This document shows, one piece after another, positions 37,181 to 46,000 of a stretch of 64,000 nt of DNA. A model generated the notes under the pieces. The model saw only the letters and a program-made list of their open reading frames with translations. It searched no databases and had not been told where the DNA came from. Position numbers and translations under genes: made by a program. The stretch spans positions 1-64,000 of the forward strand of contig NZ_JADEYQ010000005.1 of NCBI RefSeq assembly GCF_022627575.1, in the 5' to 3' direction. Position 1 is the stretch's first letter. Every line of letters begins with the position of its first letter. This DNA comes from Sphingobacterium rhinopitheci (GTDB lineage: Bacteria > Bacteroidota > Bacteroidia > Sphingobacteriales > Sphingobacteriaceae).

Positions 37181-38083
37181 TTATTTAGCGATTTTTCTAA
37201 ACTTACCAAATACTCCTAAAGGTAATTTAGGTCCTGCTGTAGCTTGAAGATAAAGCTCACCAATTTCTAAATTCTCTACTTTAGGGAAATTTGTTTTAAT
37301 CAAATTCTCAACGATTACAGAAGAAAATCCCAAAGAATAGGTATTTAAGATCAAGAAGTGCTCCTCCGGATCTAACAATTGAACAACATCTCTCATCATT
37401 TCCATGATATTGTCTTCCAATTTCCACTTCTCTCCTTTTGGACCGTGTCCATAAGCGGGAGGATCAAGGATTATACCATTATATTTATTACCACGTTTCA
37501 ATTCACGCTTCACAAATTTTAAGGCATCTTCTACCATCCAACGTACATTTGATAATCCCGATAGCTCTTGATTTTCATTCGCCCAAGTAACGACCTGTTT
37601 GATGGAATCTACGTGTGTGGTATCTGCTCCTGCCGCTCTAGCGATCATCGAAGCACCACCAGTATAAGCGAACAAATTTAAGAACTTAGGATTCGGTGTT
37701 TTTAAAGCCTTCACGGACGAAGATATATAATCCCAATTTACTGCTTGCTCCGGAAAAATCCCTACATGCTTGAAAGAAGTAAGACCTAATCGAAACTTGA
37801 TAGCTACATCATTATTTTTATATTCAATATGCCAGCGATCCGGTGTTTTAGGATTTTTCTTAACCCATTCGCCAGATGTTGCCGAACGGCCTTTGAATTT
37901 TATATGATGAAGCTTATTCCACTCCGCATCTCCTAAAGTCTTTGGCCATACCGCCTGCGGTTCAGGACGGATTAAAATTAAATCACCAAAACGTTCTAAT
38001 TTTTCGAAATCACCACAATCGATCAATTCGTAATCTTTCCAATGCTGTGGAGTAAGTAGTTGGATATTTGTTTGTGTAGACAA
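37181..38083 (-). CDS. RlmI-like SAM-dependent methyltransferase
   Basis: Class I methyltransferase of 300 residues, similar to the COG1092/RlmI group that makes m5C in rRNA. FLNLFAYTGGASMIARAAGA is the SAM-binding glycine motif, VDSIKQVVTWANEN is motif II, and ILDPPAYGHGPKGEKWKL is the catalytic DPPxY block. It lacks the N-terminal PUA domain of E. coli RlmI. RNA substrate unknown. Its own promoter element lies 20 nt upstream. Confidence 0.82.
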   Translation of the reverse strand: MSTQTNIQLLTPQHWKDYELIDCGDFEKLERFGDLILIRPEPQAVWPKTLGDAEWNKLHHIKFKGRSATSGEWVKKNPKTPDRWHIEYKNNDVAIKFRLGLTSFKHVGIFPEQAVNWDYISSSVKALKTPNPKFLNLFAYTGGASMIARAAGADTTHVDSIKQVVTWANENQELSGLSNVRWMVEDALKFVKRELKRGNKYNGIILDPPAYGHGPKGEKWKLEDNIMEMMRDVVQLLDPEEHFLILNTYSLGFSSVIVENLIKTNFPKVENLEIGELYLQATAGPKLPLGVFGKFRKIAK

Positions 38084-38103
38084 TGTATTCTATATTTTTT
38101 TTG

Positions 38104-38111
38104 CAAAGGTA
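38104..38111 (-). promoter_or_regulatory. Methyltransferase promoter, -7 element TACCTTTG
   Basis: TAnnTTTG on the minus strand, 20 nt before the ATG at 38083. Confidence 0.55.
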
Positions 38112-38141
38112 CGGAAAATAGCGTAATGAAAATAGTGCAAT

Positions 38142-38170
38142 AAAAAAGACCTATCTCAATGGACAGGTCT
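38142..38170 (-). terminator. Terminator of the MlaEF-type operon
   Basis: On the minus strand AGACCT (38165-38170) pairs with AGGTCT (38147-38152), followed by TTTTTTA (38142-38147 region). It lies 29 bp after the ABC gene. Confidence 0.65.
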
Positions 38171-38198
38171 ATATATAACAATTACGCGTTTGTATTAT

Positions 38199-38954
38199 TT
38201 ATTTCATGGTATCACGAGCGGCCTTCATCAAAGGACTAGCAAATACAAAATCGTTGAGTTCCATCACTTCAGAACTTAACATATCGGTATTTGATCCTTC
38301 CCAAAATTTCTGCCCTTTATGAAGAAACATAATGTACTCCCCTATTCCCATCACCGAATTCATATCATGGGTCACGACGATAGTTGTACAGTCATATTCT
38401 TGGGTAAGTTCCAAAATGAGCTCATCTATTAGTATTGATGTCGCTGGATCTAAACCAGAATTAGGTTCATCACAGAATAAATATTTAGGACTCATACTAA
38501 TTGCACGTGCTATACCGACGCGTTTTTTCATACCTCCAGATAACTCCGCGGGATACAATTTATTTGTATTATGTAAATTAACACGTTCTAGACAAAAATT
38601 AGCACGGTCTCTTTTTTCAGATTTACTCATCTCCGAAAACATATCCAATGCAAATATTATATTCTGCTCGACCGTCATAGAATCAAATAATGCTGAATTT
38701 TGAAAAAGCATACCGATCTCTTTACGAATAGGTACTTTTTCTTCAAAATCCATTGCCGTGAATTCTTGTTTATCGAAAAATACCTTTCCTTGATTTGGAG
38801 CATGTAAGCCTACAATACATTTTAATAAAGTACTTTTTCCAGATCCAGAGCCACCGATAATAAGACTAACTTTCCCTGGATCAAATATGGCATCTATACC
38901 TTTGAGCACTTCATTAGTACCAAATGATTTATGTATATTTTGAATTTCAATCAT
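38199..38954 (-). CDS. MlaF-type ABC ATPase (phospholipid transport)
   Basis: ATPase of an MCE-type lipid transporter that moves phospholipids between the membranes. Walker A GGSGSGKST near residue 35, Q-loop FQNSALFDSMTVEQNI, signature LSGGMKKRVGIARAI, and Walker B LFCDEPNSGLDP. 251 residues. It follows the MlaE-like permease gene by 13 bp. No MlaD (MCE) gene is in this window, so the lipid-binding subunit must be elsewhere. Confidence 0.9.
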   Translation of the reverse strand: MIEIQNIHKSFGTNEVLKGIDAIFDPGKVSLIIGGSGSGKSTLLKCIVGLHAPNQGKVFFDKQEFTAMDFEEKVPIRKEIGMLFQNSALFDSMTVEQNIIFALDMFSEMSKSEKRDRANFCLERVNLHNTNKLYPAELSGGMKKRVGIARAISMSPKYLFCDEPNSGLDPATSILIDELILELTQEYDCTTIVVTHDMNSVMGIGEYIMFLHKGQKFWEGSNTDMLSSEVMELNDFVFASPLMKAARDTMK

Positions 38955-38967
38955 AAATAAAATAGGA

Positions 38968-39702
38968 TTATAACATCAATGCTGTAATCAGGTAATCACT
39001 GGCTAAAATCGTGATACAACCTATCACAACCGCTCTAGTACCCGCTTGACCAACTTCCAAAGCACCACCACGTACGTAGAATCCTTTGTATGCAGGAATA
39101 GACGTGATAATAAAGCCATAAACAAATGCTTTTACCATCGCTACAGCTATAGTAAAACCATTAAATCCAGCTTGAATACCCAATATATAATCCGTCTGGC
39201 TAACAGCACCTGTCAAAATACCACCTAGCATACCACCTATAAGTGCACAACAAATAGCTATTATTACCAAAACAGGAACCATCACAATACCTGCAATAAT
39301 TTTGGGAAGGATTAAATAGCCTGCTGCATTAATCCCCATAATCTCTAAGGCATCAATTTGTTCGGTGACACGCATAGATCCGATTTGTGAAGATATAGAA
39401 GACCCTACTTTGCCCATCAATACTAGGGCAGAAATGGTAGGTCCTAATTCCAAGATATTAGAATCTCGGTTGATTTGCCCAATAATTGAATTTGGAATAA
39501 AATCAGAATCCAACTGAAATGCAATCTGCATCGTCATTACAGCACCAATAAATGTGGATATAATGATAATAAGTCCTAAAGAACCGATTCCAATATCACT
39601 CATTTCATGCATGGTCTCTCTCCAATATATCCGCCATTTCTCCGGTCTTTTGAAGACCTTTTTCAGGAGTAATAAATATTCACCAAAATAATAAAAGATC
39701 AT
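38968..39702 (-). CDS. MlaE-type permease
   Basis: Membrane subunit of an MCE lipid transporter, 244 residues, with about five to six hydrophobic helices. The MlaE signature is clear: GAVMTMQIAFQL, LGPTISALVLMGKVGSSISSQIGSMRVTEQIDALEIMG and the C-terminal YLITALML. First gene of a two-gene operon with the ATPase. In Gram-negative bacteria this pair maintains outer-membrane lipid asymmetry or delivers lipids. Confidence 0.92.
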   Translation of the reverse strand: MIFYYFGEYLLLLKKVFKRPEKWRIYWRETMHEMSDIGIGSLGLIIIISTFIGAVMTMQIAFQLDSDFIPNSIIGQINRDSNILELGPTISALVLMGKVGSSISSQIGSMRVTEQIDALEIMGINAAGYLILPKIIAGIVMVPVLVIIAICCALIGGMLGGILTGAVSQTDYILGIQAGFNGFTIAVAMVKAFVYGFIITSIPAYKGFYVRGGALEVGQAGTRAVVIGCITILASDYLITALML

Positions 39703-39883
39703 ATTATATAATTATACGCTCAGGTGCTAAAATACATATTTAATACTATAGTAACTCAAAAATGAGTGAATTGTTTATCAATTAAGAACAAATAGATAAG
39801 TTCACTTACCGAGAAAATAAATCCTTTCACCGAATAATAGGATTGGAATGCCTATTTGGGGATAAATAATAAACATAACAGCT

Positions 39884-39891
39884 TACCTTTG
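39884..39891 (+). promoter_or_regulatory. Promoter of the LiaF-like gene, -7 element TACCTTTG
   Basis: Perfect TAnnTTTG, 38 bp before the ATG at 39930. It lies in the 227-bp divergent gap 39703-39929, in which nothing else was seen. Confidence 0.55.
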
Positions 39892-39929
39892 TTTGCATAA
39901 TTCAAAGTAAACATTATATTTAACTTACT

Positions 39930-40835
39930 ATGAAAGAAAAGATTTCAACAGGTATATGGTTCATATTTTTTGGTATAATAGCCTTATTACACAATTTTGA
40001 TGTCATCAGGTTCAACTTTTGGGCAATTTTACCTTATTGGCCATTATTAGTTATCTCTCTGGGCGTTAATCTAATCTTCCAAAACAAGAAGAATGGTACC
40101 TTACCGCTATCGATTATAAATATTGGCTTGTGTTTATACCTAGGTTATGTAGGGATGACCTCTGACAAACGATTAAATATGGTAGATCACATTACAAAAA
40201 ATGAAAATATAGACAGTAGCCAAATCGTTCCTAGCCTAATAAGTCCTTTTAGTGAAGGTGTTGAAAATGTCAAACTTAATTTAAATATTGGTGCCGTTGC
40301 CTTACAAATGGATAGTATTCCTAGTAGTGAATTACTTCAAGCTAGTACGTCACAAAATATCGGCTTAAAAATAAATGAATCAGAAGACAACACCGACAAA
40401 GTAATCGATATAAGCAGTGTCGTAAAAGGCGACACGAAAAATAACCCAAAAATCACTTTCTCACTTAACGAAAACCCTACTTGGGATATGGAAATAAATA
40501 TGGGAGCAGCCTCCTTCATAGGTGATTTCAGTAAGTACAAATTAGCCAACTTAACGATCAATTCGGGTGCGGCAAGGATCAACTTCAAATTGGGAATGCC
40601 TATTAATGGAGAAACTACTATAGAATTAAATTCTGCAGCATCGTCCTGTCAGATTGCACTCCCTAAAGATGCAGCCTGTCGTGTGCTGATGTCGACTCTA
40701 TTATCATCTAATAAATTAGAAGGTTTTGAAAAAGTAGGCGATTCCTACGAAACACCGAATTATGAAGCAGCCGACAAAAAATACATTATTAACTTTACAG
40801 GAGCCGCTAATTCTCTAAAGATTAATAGCTATTAA
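39930..40835 (+). CDS. LiaF-like membrane protein
   Basis: 301 residues. Four short N-terminal helices (about residues 7-83) resemble the LiaI/LiaF transmembrane region, with IWFIFFGIIALLHNFDVI and ILPYWPLLVISLGVNLIF. The extracytoplasmic C-terminal part (from about 110) has repeated short beta strands rich in Asn and Gly (LNLNIGAVAL, INMGAASFIG, INSGAARINF), as in the toastrack domain. Characterised relatives sense cell-envelope stress. The role here is inferred. It stops 29 bp before ispG. Confidence 0.75.
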   Translation: MKEKISTGIWFIFFGIIALLHNFDVIRFNFWAILPYWPLLVISLGVNLIFQNKKNGTLPLSIINIGLCLYLGYVGMTSDKRLNMVDHITKNENIDSSQIVPSLISPFSEGVENVKLNLNIGAVALQMDSIPSSELLQASTSQNIGLKINESEDNTDKVIDISSVVKGDTKNNPKITFSLNENPTWDMEINMGAASFIGDFSKYKLANLTINSGAARINFKLGMPINGETTIELNSAASSCQIALPKDAACRVLMSTLLSSNKLEGFEKVGDSYETPNYEAADKKYIINFTGAANSLKINSY

Positions 40836-40848
40836 TCCTATAAATCGC

Positions 40849-40856
40849 TAACTTTG
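40849..40856 (+). promoter_or_regulatory. ispG promoter, -7 element TAACTTTG
   Basis: Perfect TAnnTTTG, 8 nt before the ATG. Predicts a leader of about 4 nt. Confidence 0.6.
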
Positions 40857-40864
40857 CCCATACG

Positions 40865-42871
40865 ATGAAGGCACAAAATACATTGATATTACCAGGTGGC
40901 TATTGCGATTCCAAGCTAACTTATTCGAGATTTCGCACACGCGAAGTACAAATTGGTGACATTCCGATGGGGGGAGATAATCCTATCCGTATCCAAAGTA
41001 TGACCACTATAGATACAATGGACACTTTGGGTTCTGTCGAGCAAACAATTCGTATGGTCGATGCTGGTTGTGAGTACGTACGTATCACGGCACCAAGTAT
41101 CAAAGAAGCGGAGAACCTAGGCAACATCAAAAAAGAACTTCGCGCTAGAGGGTATAATGTTCCATTGGTAGCCGATATACATTTCACACCAAATGCCGCA
41201 GAGGTTGCAGCACGACTAATAGAAAAAGTACGTGTCAATCCTGGTAACTATGCAGATAAGAAAAAATTTGATCAAATCGATTATACTGACCATGCGTATC
41301 AAGCAGAGCTAGACCGCATCTACAAAAAATTTGCTCCCTTAGTAAACATCTGCAAAGAATATGGTACTGCTATGCGTATAGGTACGAATCATGGATCACT
41401 GTCAGACCGTATCATGAGTAGATATGGCGATACGCCAGAGGGAATGGTCGAATCGGCGATGGAATTTATACGTATCTGTGAGGATCTAAAATTCCACAAC
41501 CTATGTGTTTCTATGAAATCCTCAAATCCTATGGTGATGGTACAAGCCTATAGGTTATTAGTAGAACGTATGGTAGCCGAGGACATGAACTATCCACTGC
41601 ACCTTGGCGTGACAGAGGCAGGTGATGGAGAAGATGGTCGTATTAAATCTGCTGTAGGTATTGGTACGCTATTGGAAGATGGTCTAGGAGATACAGTACG
41701 CGTTTCCTTGACAGAAGAACCCGAAAAAGAAGCACCTGTAGCAATTGCCTTAGTCAATAGATACAGTAAGCGTGCTGCAGAGCTCGCAAATACTGATCAA
41801 CGAGAGATCCTAACACTTTCGAATGATAGCACAGCAAGACCTTATATTTCACAAGAAGTAAATACCTTCGTAGGGGGATCATTAGTTCCACGTGTAATCG
41901 TCGATATCTCCAGCAAAAATCTAAAAGATCCATTTATTCTTTCCGAGGTAGGCTATAGGTACGATGCCATCAATGACAAGTACCACATGGGAGATCAATC
42001 TGTAGATTTTGTATATTTAGGAGACGCGTTACCCTCCTTTACAATGCCCGGTAACTTAAAACAATTGTACAATTACCAAACATGGTACAGCCTAAAGAAT
42101 AAAAGTAATATACACCCAATCTACAGCTTGGCAGAATACAATGCTGCCACGCATAAAGACACTGTTTTAAATCTCGTAAGGATATCTAATGATGACCTAG
42201 CTACAGTAGATTTTGAAAATCTACAATTGGATAAAACAGTAGTATTTTTGGTAGAAACAGATCATTTACATGGGATGGCAGACCAACGCCAATTTTTTGC
42301 GAACCTGCAAGAGATTGGAATTGATAACCCCGTAATAATAAGACGAACATATAAAGCAGCGGATTTTTCAGGACCAATAGGTGATATTATGAATCCTGAA
42401 GAGCCTATCTCAAAACTTCAACTTTATGCAGCGACAGATTTGGGAGCGCTATTGATTGATGGGTTAGGATCAGGTATTTGGATTGACTCTCCAGCTACCG
42501 CTATGGATAAATTAGTATCTATATCATTCGGAATATTACAAGCGACACGATCTCGTATATCTAAAACAGAATACATCTCCTGCCCTAGCTGCGGACGTAC
42601 ACTTTTCGATCTTCAAGAGACGACCCAAATGATTCGTAGCCGTACCAATCATTTGAAAGGTCTAAAAATTGGTATCATGGGTTGTATTGTGAATGGCCCA
42701 GGTGAGATGGCAGATGCCGATTATGGGTATGTAGGTGCTGGTCCAGACAAAATCACTTTGTATCGCGGACAAGAAGTCGTAAAAAAGAATGTCTCCTCAG
42801 CAAATGCATTAGATGAACTGATCAATATCATCAAATCCGATGGACTTTGGATCGAAGAGAACCAAGACTAA
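40865..42871 (+). CDS. ispG: IspG (GcpE), long form
   Basis: 4Fe-4S enzyme of the MEP isoprenoid pathway that reduces methylerythritol cyclodiphosphate to HMBPP. The N-terminal barrel contains GGDNPIRIQSMTTIDTMD and VRVNPGN. The C-terminal cluster domain has C573, C576 and C607 and the ligand glutamate in NGPGE. At 668 residues it carries the insertion (about 275-560) found in plants, Chlamydia and Bacteroidota, whereas the E. coli enzyme has 372. Electron donor (ferredoxin or flavodoxin) not adjacent. Confidence 0.96.
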   Translation: MKAQNTLILPGGYCDSKLTYSRFRTREVQIGDIPMGGDNPIRIQSMTTIDTMDTLGSVEQTIRMVDAGCEYVRITAPSIKEAENLGNIKKELRARGYNVPLVADIHFTPNAAEVAARLIEKVRVNPGNYADKKKFDQIDYTDHAYQAELDRIYKKFAPLVNICKEYGTAMRIGTNHGSLSDRIMSRYGDTPEGMVESAMEFIRICEDLKFHNLCVSMKSSNPMVMVQAYRLLVERMVAEDMNYPLHLGVTEAGDGEDGRIKSAVGIGTLLEDGLGDTVRVSLTEEPEKEAPVAIALVNRYSKRAAELANTDQREILTLSNDSTARPYISQEVNTFVGGSLVPRVIVDISSKNLKDPFILSEVGYRYDAINDKYHMGDQSVDFVYLGDALPSFTMPGNLKQLYNYQTWYSLKNKSNIHPIYSLAEYNAATHKDTVLNLVRISNDDLATVDFENLQLDKTVVFLVETDHLHGMADQRQFFANLQEIGIDNPVIIRRTYKAADFSGPIGDIMNPEEPISKLQLYAATDLGALLIDGLGSGIWIDSPATAMDKLVSISFGILQATRSRISKTEYISCPSCGRTLFDLQETTQMIRSRTNHLKGLKIGIMGCIVNGPGEMADADYGYVGAGPDKITLYRGQEVVKKNVSSANALDELINIIKSDGLWIEENQD

Positions 42872-42890
42872 TACTATAGTTCAACCTATA

Positions 42891-42929
42891 CAAAAGGCTC
42901 CAGTAAATAACTATTACTGGAGCCTTTTG
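42891..42929. terminator. Bidirectional terminator, ispG / MFS
   Basis: A 16-bp perfect stem (42891-42906 with 42914-42929) and a 7-nt loop between convergent genes. Confidence 0.88.
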
Positions 42930-42942
42930 CTCTAAAGAGGAT

Positions 42943-44178
42943 TTAACTTCCTTTCTGACTAAATAATTTGCGATGAATATGCATCCTTAGGTAGACATAA
43001 TAGCAAACCGATATCATCACGCCTAAACCACCCATCATATACAAGGTAGACTTGATACCTATGCCCTCAGCTATGGCGCCAATAATCAAACTACCGATAG
43101 GAAATACCCCTTGAAAAGCCATTACATAATAAGACATGATTCGCCCTCTATAGGCGGACATTGAATGTGTTTGTATGTATGTATTTACGCTGGAGTTTTG
43201 CATCATCATAGCAAAGGAAACAGCTACCGTAAACAACAGTGCCGAGAATAGATGATGCGAGTACGCTAATAAAATCAACGATGCCCCCATAATCAGAGCT
43301 GCAAATAATACCCTATACCTAAGGTTGTCCCCAGATTTGAGTGTCGCCATTCGTATTGCACCTATCATGGCTCCAAAACCTGCAGCAGATTCAAACCACG
43401 AGAAGGTAGTTTCATTACCATCAAACAAATCTCGTGCTACAGCAGGCAGCAAAGAGGTATAAGGAATCACTATTAAACTAGAGAAGGACATGATAATAAT
43501 CAACGAAGCAAGATGAGGAGAGCGTTTTAAATAATCAAATCCATCAACCAAGCCCTGCCAAGTAGAGCCCTTTGTCATCTTCCCTTCTCCTGCCGACTCA
43601 TCTACATTCATCAAAAATAATGTTATCAAAACAGGAACAAAACTGACAAAATTTACAGAGAAACACACCAATTCTCCATAGGAGCTTAAAAGAAAACCAC
43701 CCACTGCAGGGCCTATCATACGCGTAGCGTTAAATACCGATGAATTTAAGCCTATTGCATTAGGTAAATCTTTCCTACTACCTACTAAATAAGATAACAA
43801 AGACTGTCTTCCTAACACATCAAAAGCATTAATAACGCCTTGTATAAACCCTAAGATACAAAGCCAATACACATTGGCCATACCGAGATACACGACCAGA
43901 GTAAGTAGACCAGCTTGGATCATTAATAAGATTTGCGTGATAACAACCAATTTATATTTCGAGCGTCCATCCACGAAAGACCCTATAAAAGGAGATAAAA
44001 ATAAAGAGGGGGATAAGGATATAAAAGAAACAAAACCTAACCAAAACATGGAATCGGTTAACTCGTAGACCATCCAACTTATCGCTATCCGCTGCATCCA
44101 TGTACCTATCAACGATATCGATTGTCCAATAATGCTTAATCGAAAATTAGGGTAACGAAGAGACCTGAATAATTGCAT
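42943..44178 (-). CDS. MFS exporter (MFS_3/EntS-like)
   Basis: Inner-membrane major facilitator of 411 residues with about 12 helices. The start LRYPNFRLSIIGQSISLIGTWMQRIAISWMVYELTDS is characteristic of the MFS_3 group (EntS-like exporters). FIGSFVDGRSKYKLV is the loop 2-3 motif. GRQSLLSYLVG and GRIMSYYVMAF are further typical pieces. Substrate unknown; relatives export siderophores or drugs. No siderophore genes are adjacent. Confidence 0.85.
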   Translation of the reverse strand: MQLFRSLRYPNFRLSIIGQSISLIGTWMQRIAISWMVYELTDSMFWLGFVSFISLSPSLFLSPFIGSFVDGRSKYKLVVITQILLMIQAGLLTLVVYLGMANVYWLCILGFIQGVINAFDVLGRQSLLSYLVGSRKDLPNAIGLNSSVFNATRMIGPAVGGFLLSSYGELVCFSVNFVSFVPVLITLFLMNVDESAGEGKMTKGSTWQGLVDGFDYLKRSPHLASLIIIMSFSSLIVIPYTSLLPAVARDLFDGNETTFSWFESAAGFGAMIGAIRMATLKSGDNLRYRVLFAALIMGASLILLAYSHHLFSALLFTVAVSFAMMMQNSSVNTYIQTHSMSAYRGRIMSYYVMAFQGVFPIGSLIIGAIAEGIGIKSTLYMMGGLGVMISVCYYVYLRMHIHRKLFSQKGS

Positions 44179-44301
44179 ACTGTTATTAATACTTAAAATG
44201 GCGTCGTGTAAATCTAAAGAAATAACTACATTTGTAACAGATAAAATAAAAGATAGTTTTTAATAACTTATTTTTAAACACAATATCATTCTTCAAATAA
44301 A

Positions 44302-44961
44302 ATGAAATTTTTTATAGACACAGCCAATTTGGCTCAAATCAAGGAAGCTCAAGATTTAGGAGTATTAGATGGTGTAACTACTAATCCAAGCTTAATGGCT
44401 AAAGAAGGTATCTCTGGTCAAGAAAATGTAATCAATCATTACAAAGCAATTTGCGAAATCGTGGACGGTGATGTAAGTGCAGAGGTAATTGCTACAGATT
44501 ACGAAAACATGATCAAAGAAGGTGAAGCTTTAGCTGCTTTAGATCCGAAAATCGTAGTTAAAATCCCTATGATCAAAGACGGTGTCAAAGCGATAAAATA
44601 CTTTAGCAACAAAGGAATCAAGACAAACTGTACATTGGTATTTTCTGCGGGCCAAGCATTATTGGCAGCCAAAGCTGGTGCTACTTATGTATCCCCTTTC
44701 GTTGGTCGTTTGGATGATATTTCTGTAGACGGATTAGGCCTAATCGAAGAGATCAGATTAATCTATGACAACTATGGTTTCCCTACACAAATCCTTGCTG
44801 CATCTGTTCGTCACAGCGCTCATTTATTAGGCTGTGCTAAGATCGGTGCTGATGTAATGACAGGTCCATTATCTGTAATTACAGCCCTTCTAAAACACCC
44901 TTTAACAGATAGCGGTCTAGCACAATTTTTGGCAGATCACGCAAAAGCTGCAGGTAAATAA
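44302..44961 (+). CDS. TalC-type transaldolase / fructose-6-phosphate aldolase
   Basis: Small transaldolase of the FSA/TalC subfamily, 219 residues. [16 protein letters not shown] and [13 protein letters not shown] are family signatures. The Schiff-base lysine is K87 in [36 protein letters not shown] completes the active site. Sequence cannot decide between transaldolase (pentose phosphate pathway) and FSA activity. Transaldolase is the commoner role in this group. Own terminator. Confidence 0.92.
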   Translation: MKFFIDTANLAQIKEAQDLGVLDGVTTNPSLMAKEGISGQENVINHYKAICEIVDGDVSAEVIATDYENMIKEGEALAALDPKIVVKIPMIKDGVKAIKYFSNKGIKTNCTLVFSAGQALLAAKAGATYVSPFVGRLDDISVDGLGLIEEIRLIYDNYGFPTQILAASVRHSAHLLGCAKIGADVMTGPLSVITALLKHPLTDSGLAQFLADHAKAAGK

Positions 44962-44986
44962 TACCTTCCAATTTTGCCCAAAATAT

Positions 44987-45020
44987 AAGCCTCTCAATCA
45001 TAAAATTGAGGGGCTTTTTT
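44987..45020 (+). terminator. Terminator of the transaldolase gene
   Basis: A 12-bp stem with one G-U (44987-44998 with 45005-45016), a 6-nt loop, then a T-run. Confidence 0.85.
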
Positions 45021-45032
45021 ATACCTATTATT

Positions 45033-45050
45033 TTATGTAATTTTACATAA
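45033..45050. promoter_or_regulatory. Palindromic operator candidate before the Fur-family gene
   Basis: A perfect palindrome TTATGTAA-TT-TTACATAA that ends 1 bp before the ATG at 45052. A-T-rich 8-2-8 symmetry fits binding by a dimeric Fur-superfamily repressor, most simply autoregulation. It is not the classical Fur box sequence. Confidence 0.55.
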
Positions 45051-45051
45051 T

Positions 45052-45516
45052 ATGAAGACATCAGAATCCGTAGACGATAAAGACATTTTGCATAGAGAAT
45101 TTGGTTCTATTTTGAAATCATACAACCTCAAAGTAACGCAACCAAGGCTTCGTGTTTTGCAAATGGTTTCCGAAAAAAATACCGCGATATCACAACCAGA
45201 ACTGGAGAAAATATTAGGTAGTGAAATCGATCGCGTAACACTATATCGCATACTTTCTAGTTTTGAGGATAAAGGAATTCTACACAAAGTCTTTGACTTA
45301 AACGGCACCGCTACCTATGCCATCTGTTCGACCAAATGTAGCGCTCACCACCACCATGACCAGCATGTACATTTTATCTGTTCAGTATGCAATTCTGTAT
45401 TTTGCTTAGACGAGATAACCGTACCAAAGATCAACCTTCCGCCGAATTTTTCCCTTCATGGCATCGCTATTAACGCCGTAGGAATTTGCGATTCTTGCCA
45501 AAACAAACAGCCGTAA
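45052..45516 (+). CDS. Fur-family transcriptional regulator
   Basis: Metal-dependent repressor of 154 residues. Winged helix at about 15-80 with VTQPRLRVLQMV and RVTLYRILSSFEDKGILHKV (recognition helix). The dimer domain has a His cluster (H99-H102, H105, H107) and two CxxC pairs (C110/C113 and C146/C149) for structural zinc. Sequence does not decide between Fur, Zur and PerR. The palindrome against its start suggests self-control. Single gene. Confidence 0.9.
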   Translation: MKTSESVDDKDILHREFGSILKSYNLKVTQPRLRVLQMVSEKNTAISQPELEKILGSEIDRVTLYRILSSFEDKGILHKVFDLNGTATYAICSTKCSAHHHHDQHVHFICSVCNSVFCLDEITVPKINLPPNFSLHGIAINAVGICDSCQNKQP

Positions 45517-45534
45517 AGCACTATATTTTTAAAT

Positions 45535-45594
45535 AAAACTGGTAATGGTTGATTTTAAATTTTAAATAATTTAAAACCACCTATTACCAGTTTT
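45535..45594 (+). terminator. Terminator of the Fur-family gene
   Basis: AAAACTGGTAAT (45535-45546) pairs with ATTACCAGTTTT (45583-45594), with an inner ATTTAAAA stem. 18 bp after the stop. Confidence 0.75.
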
Positions 45595-45599
45595 AAGCC

Positions 45600-45928
45600 A
45601 TTTTTTGAATAAAAAACAGTGGTTATTTATTTTAGCTAAACAAACACTAACCTATTAAAAACAAATACATTAACAAAGCTAAAATACATTTTTAATTAAC
45701 CTAAAAATTAAGCCAATTTTACCATTAAAAACAAAATAGGCCTAAAACAAGCATAAAAGCAGTTAATATTTAGCATAAACAAACACAATACACTATTTAT
45801 CAATATATTAAACAAGCTAAAATAAATAAAAAATATACCAACAACGTAAATAAACAACATTACAAGCCAAATGCAGCTACATTAAGACTTTGGCTTCTAT
45901 TTTGTATCTTAGATATTATTAAGAAAAA
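45600..45928 (+). other. G-poor intergenic region before rnr
   Basis: About 330 bp with no ORF or RNA gene I recognise. Between 45661 and 45840 I count about 9 G against about 26 C on the plus strand, a strong skew. A near-consensus TATTTTG (45898-45904) is a weak promoter candidate for rnr. Confidence 0.5.
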
Positions 45929-45991
45929 CTACTACGTCAGTAGCGACCACTACCCTACCCTTAGTACAGGGATGGTCTCTTAAAACAAGAG
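45929..45991 (+). promoter_or_regulatory. Three-hairpin leader of rnr
   Basis: Three consecutive inverted repeats directly before the rnr ATG at 46001. The first is CTACT/AGTAG (45929-45933 with 45939-45943). The second is GACCA/TGGTC (45945-45949 with 45973-45977), with inner CCCT/AGGG. The third is CTCTT/AAGAG (45977-45981 with 45987-45991). Together they would make a compact structured leader that could regulate RNase R synthesis. Confidence 0.55.
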
Positions 45992-46000
45992 TATAACTAC

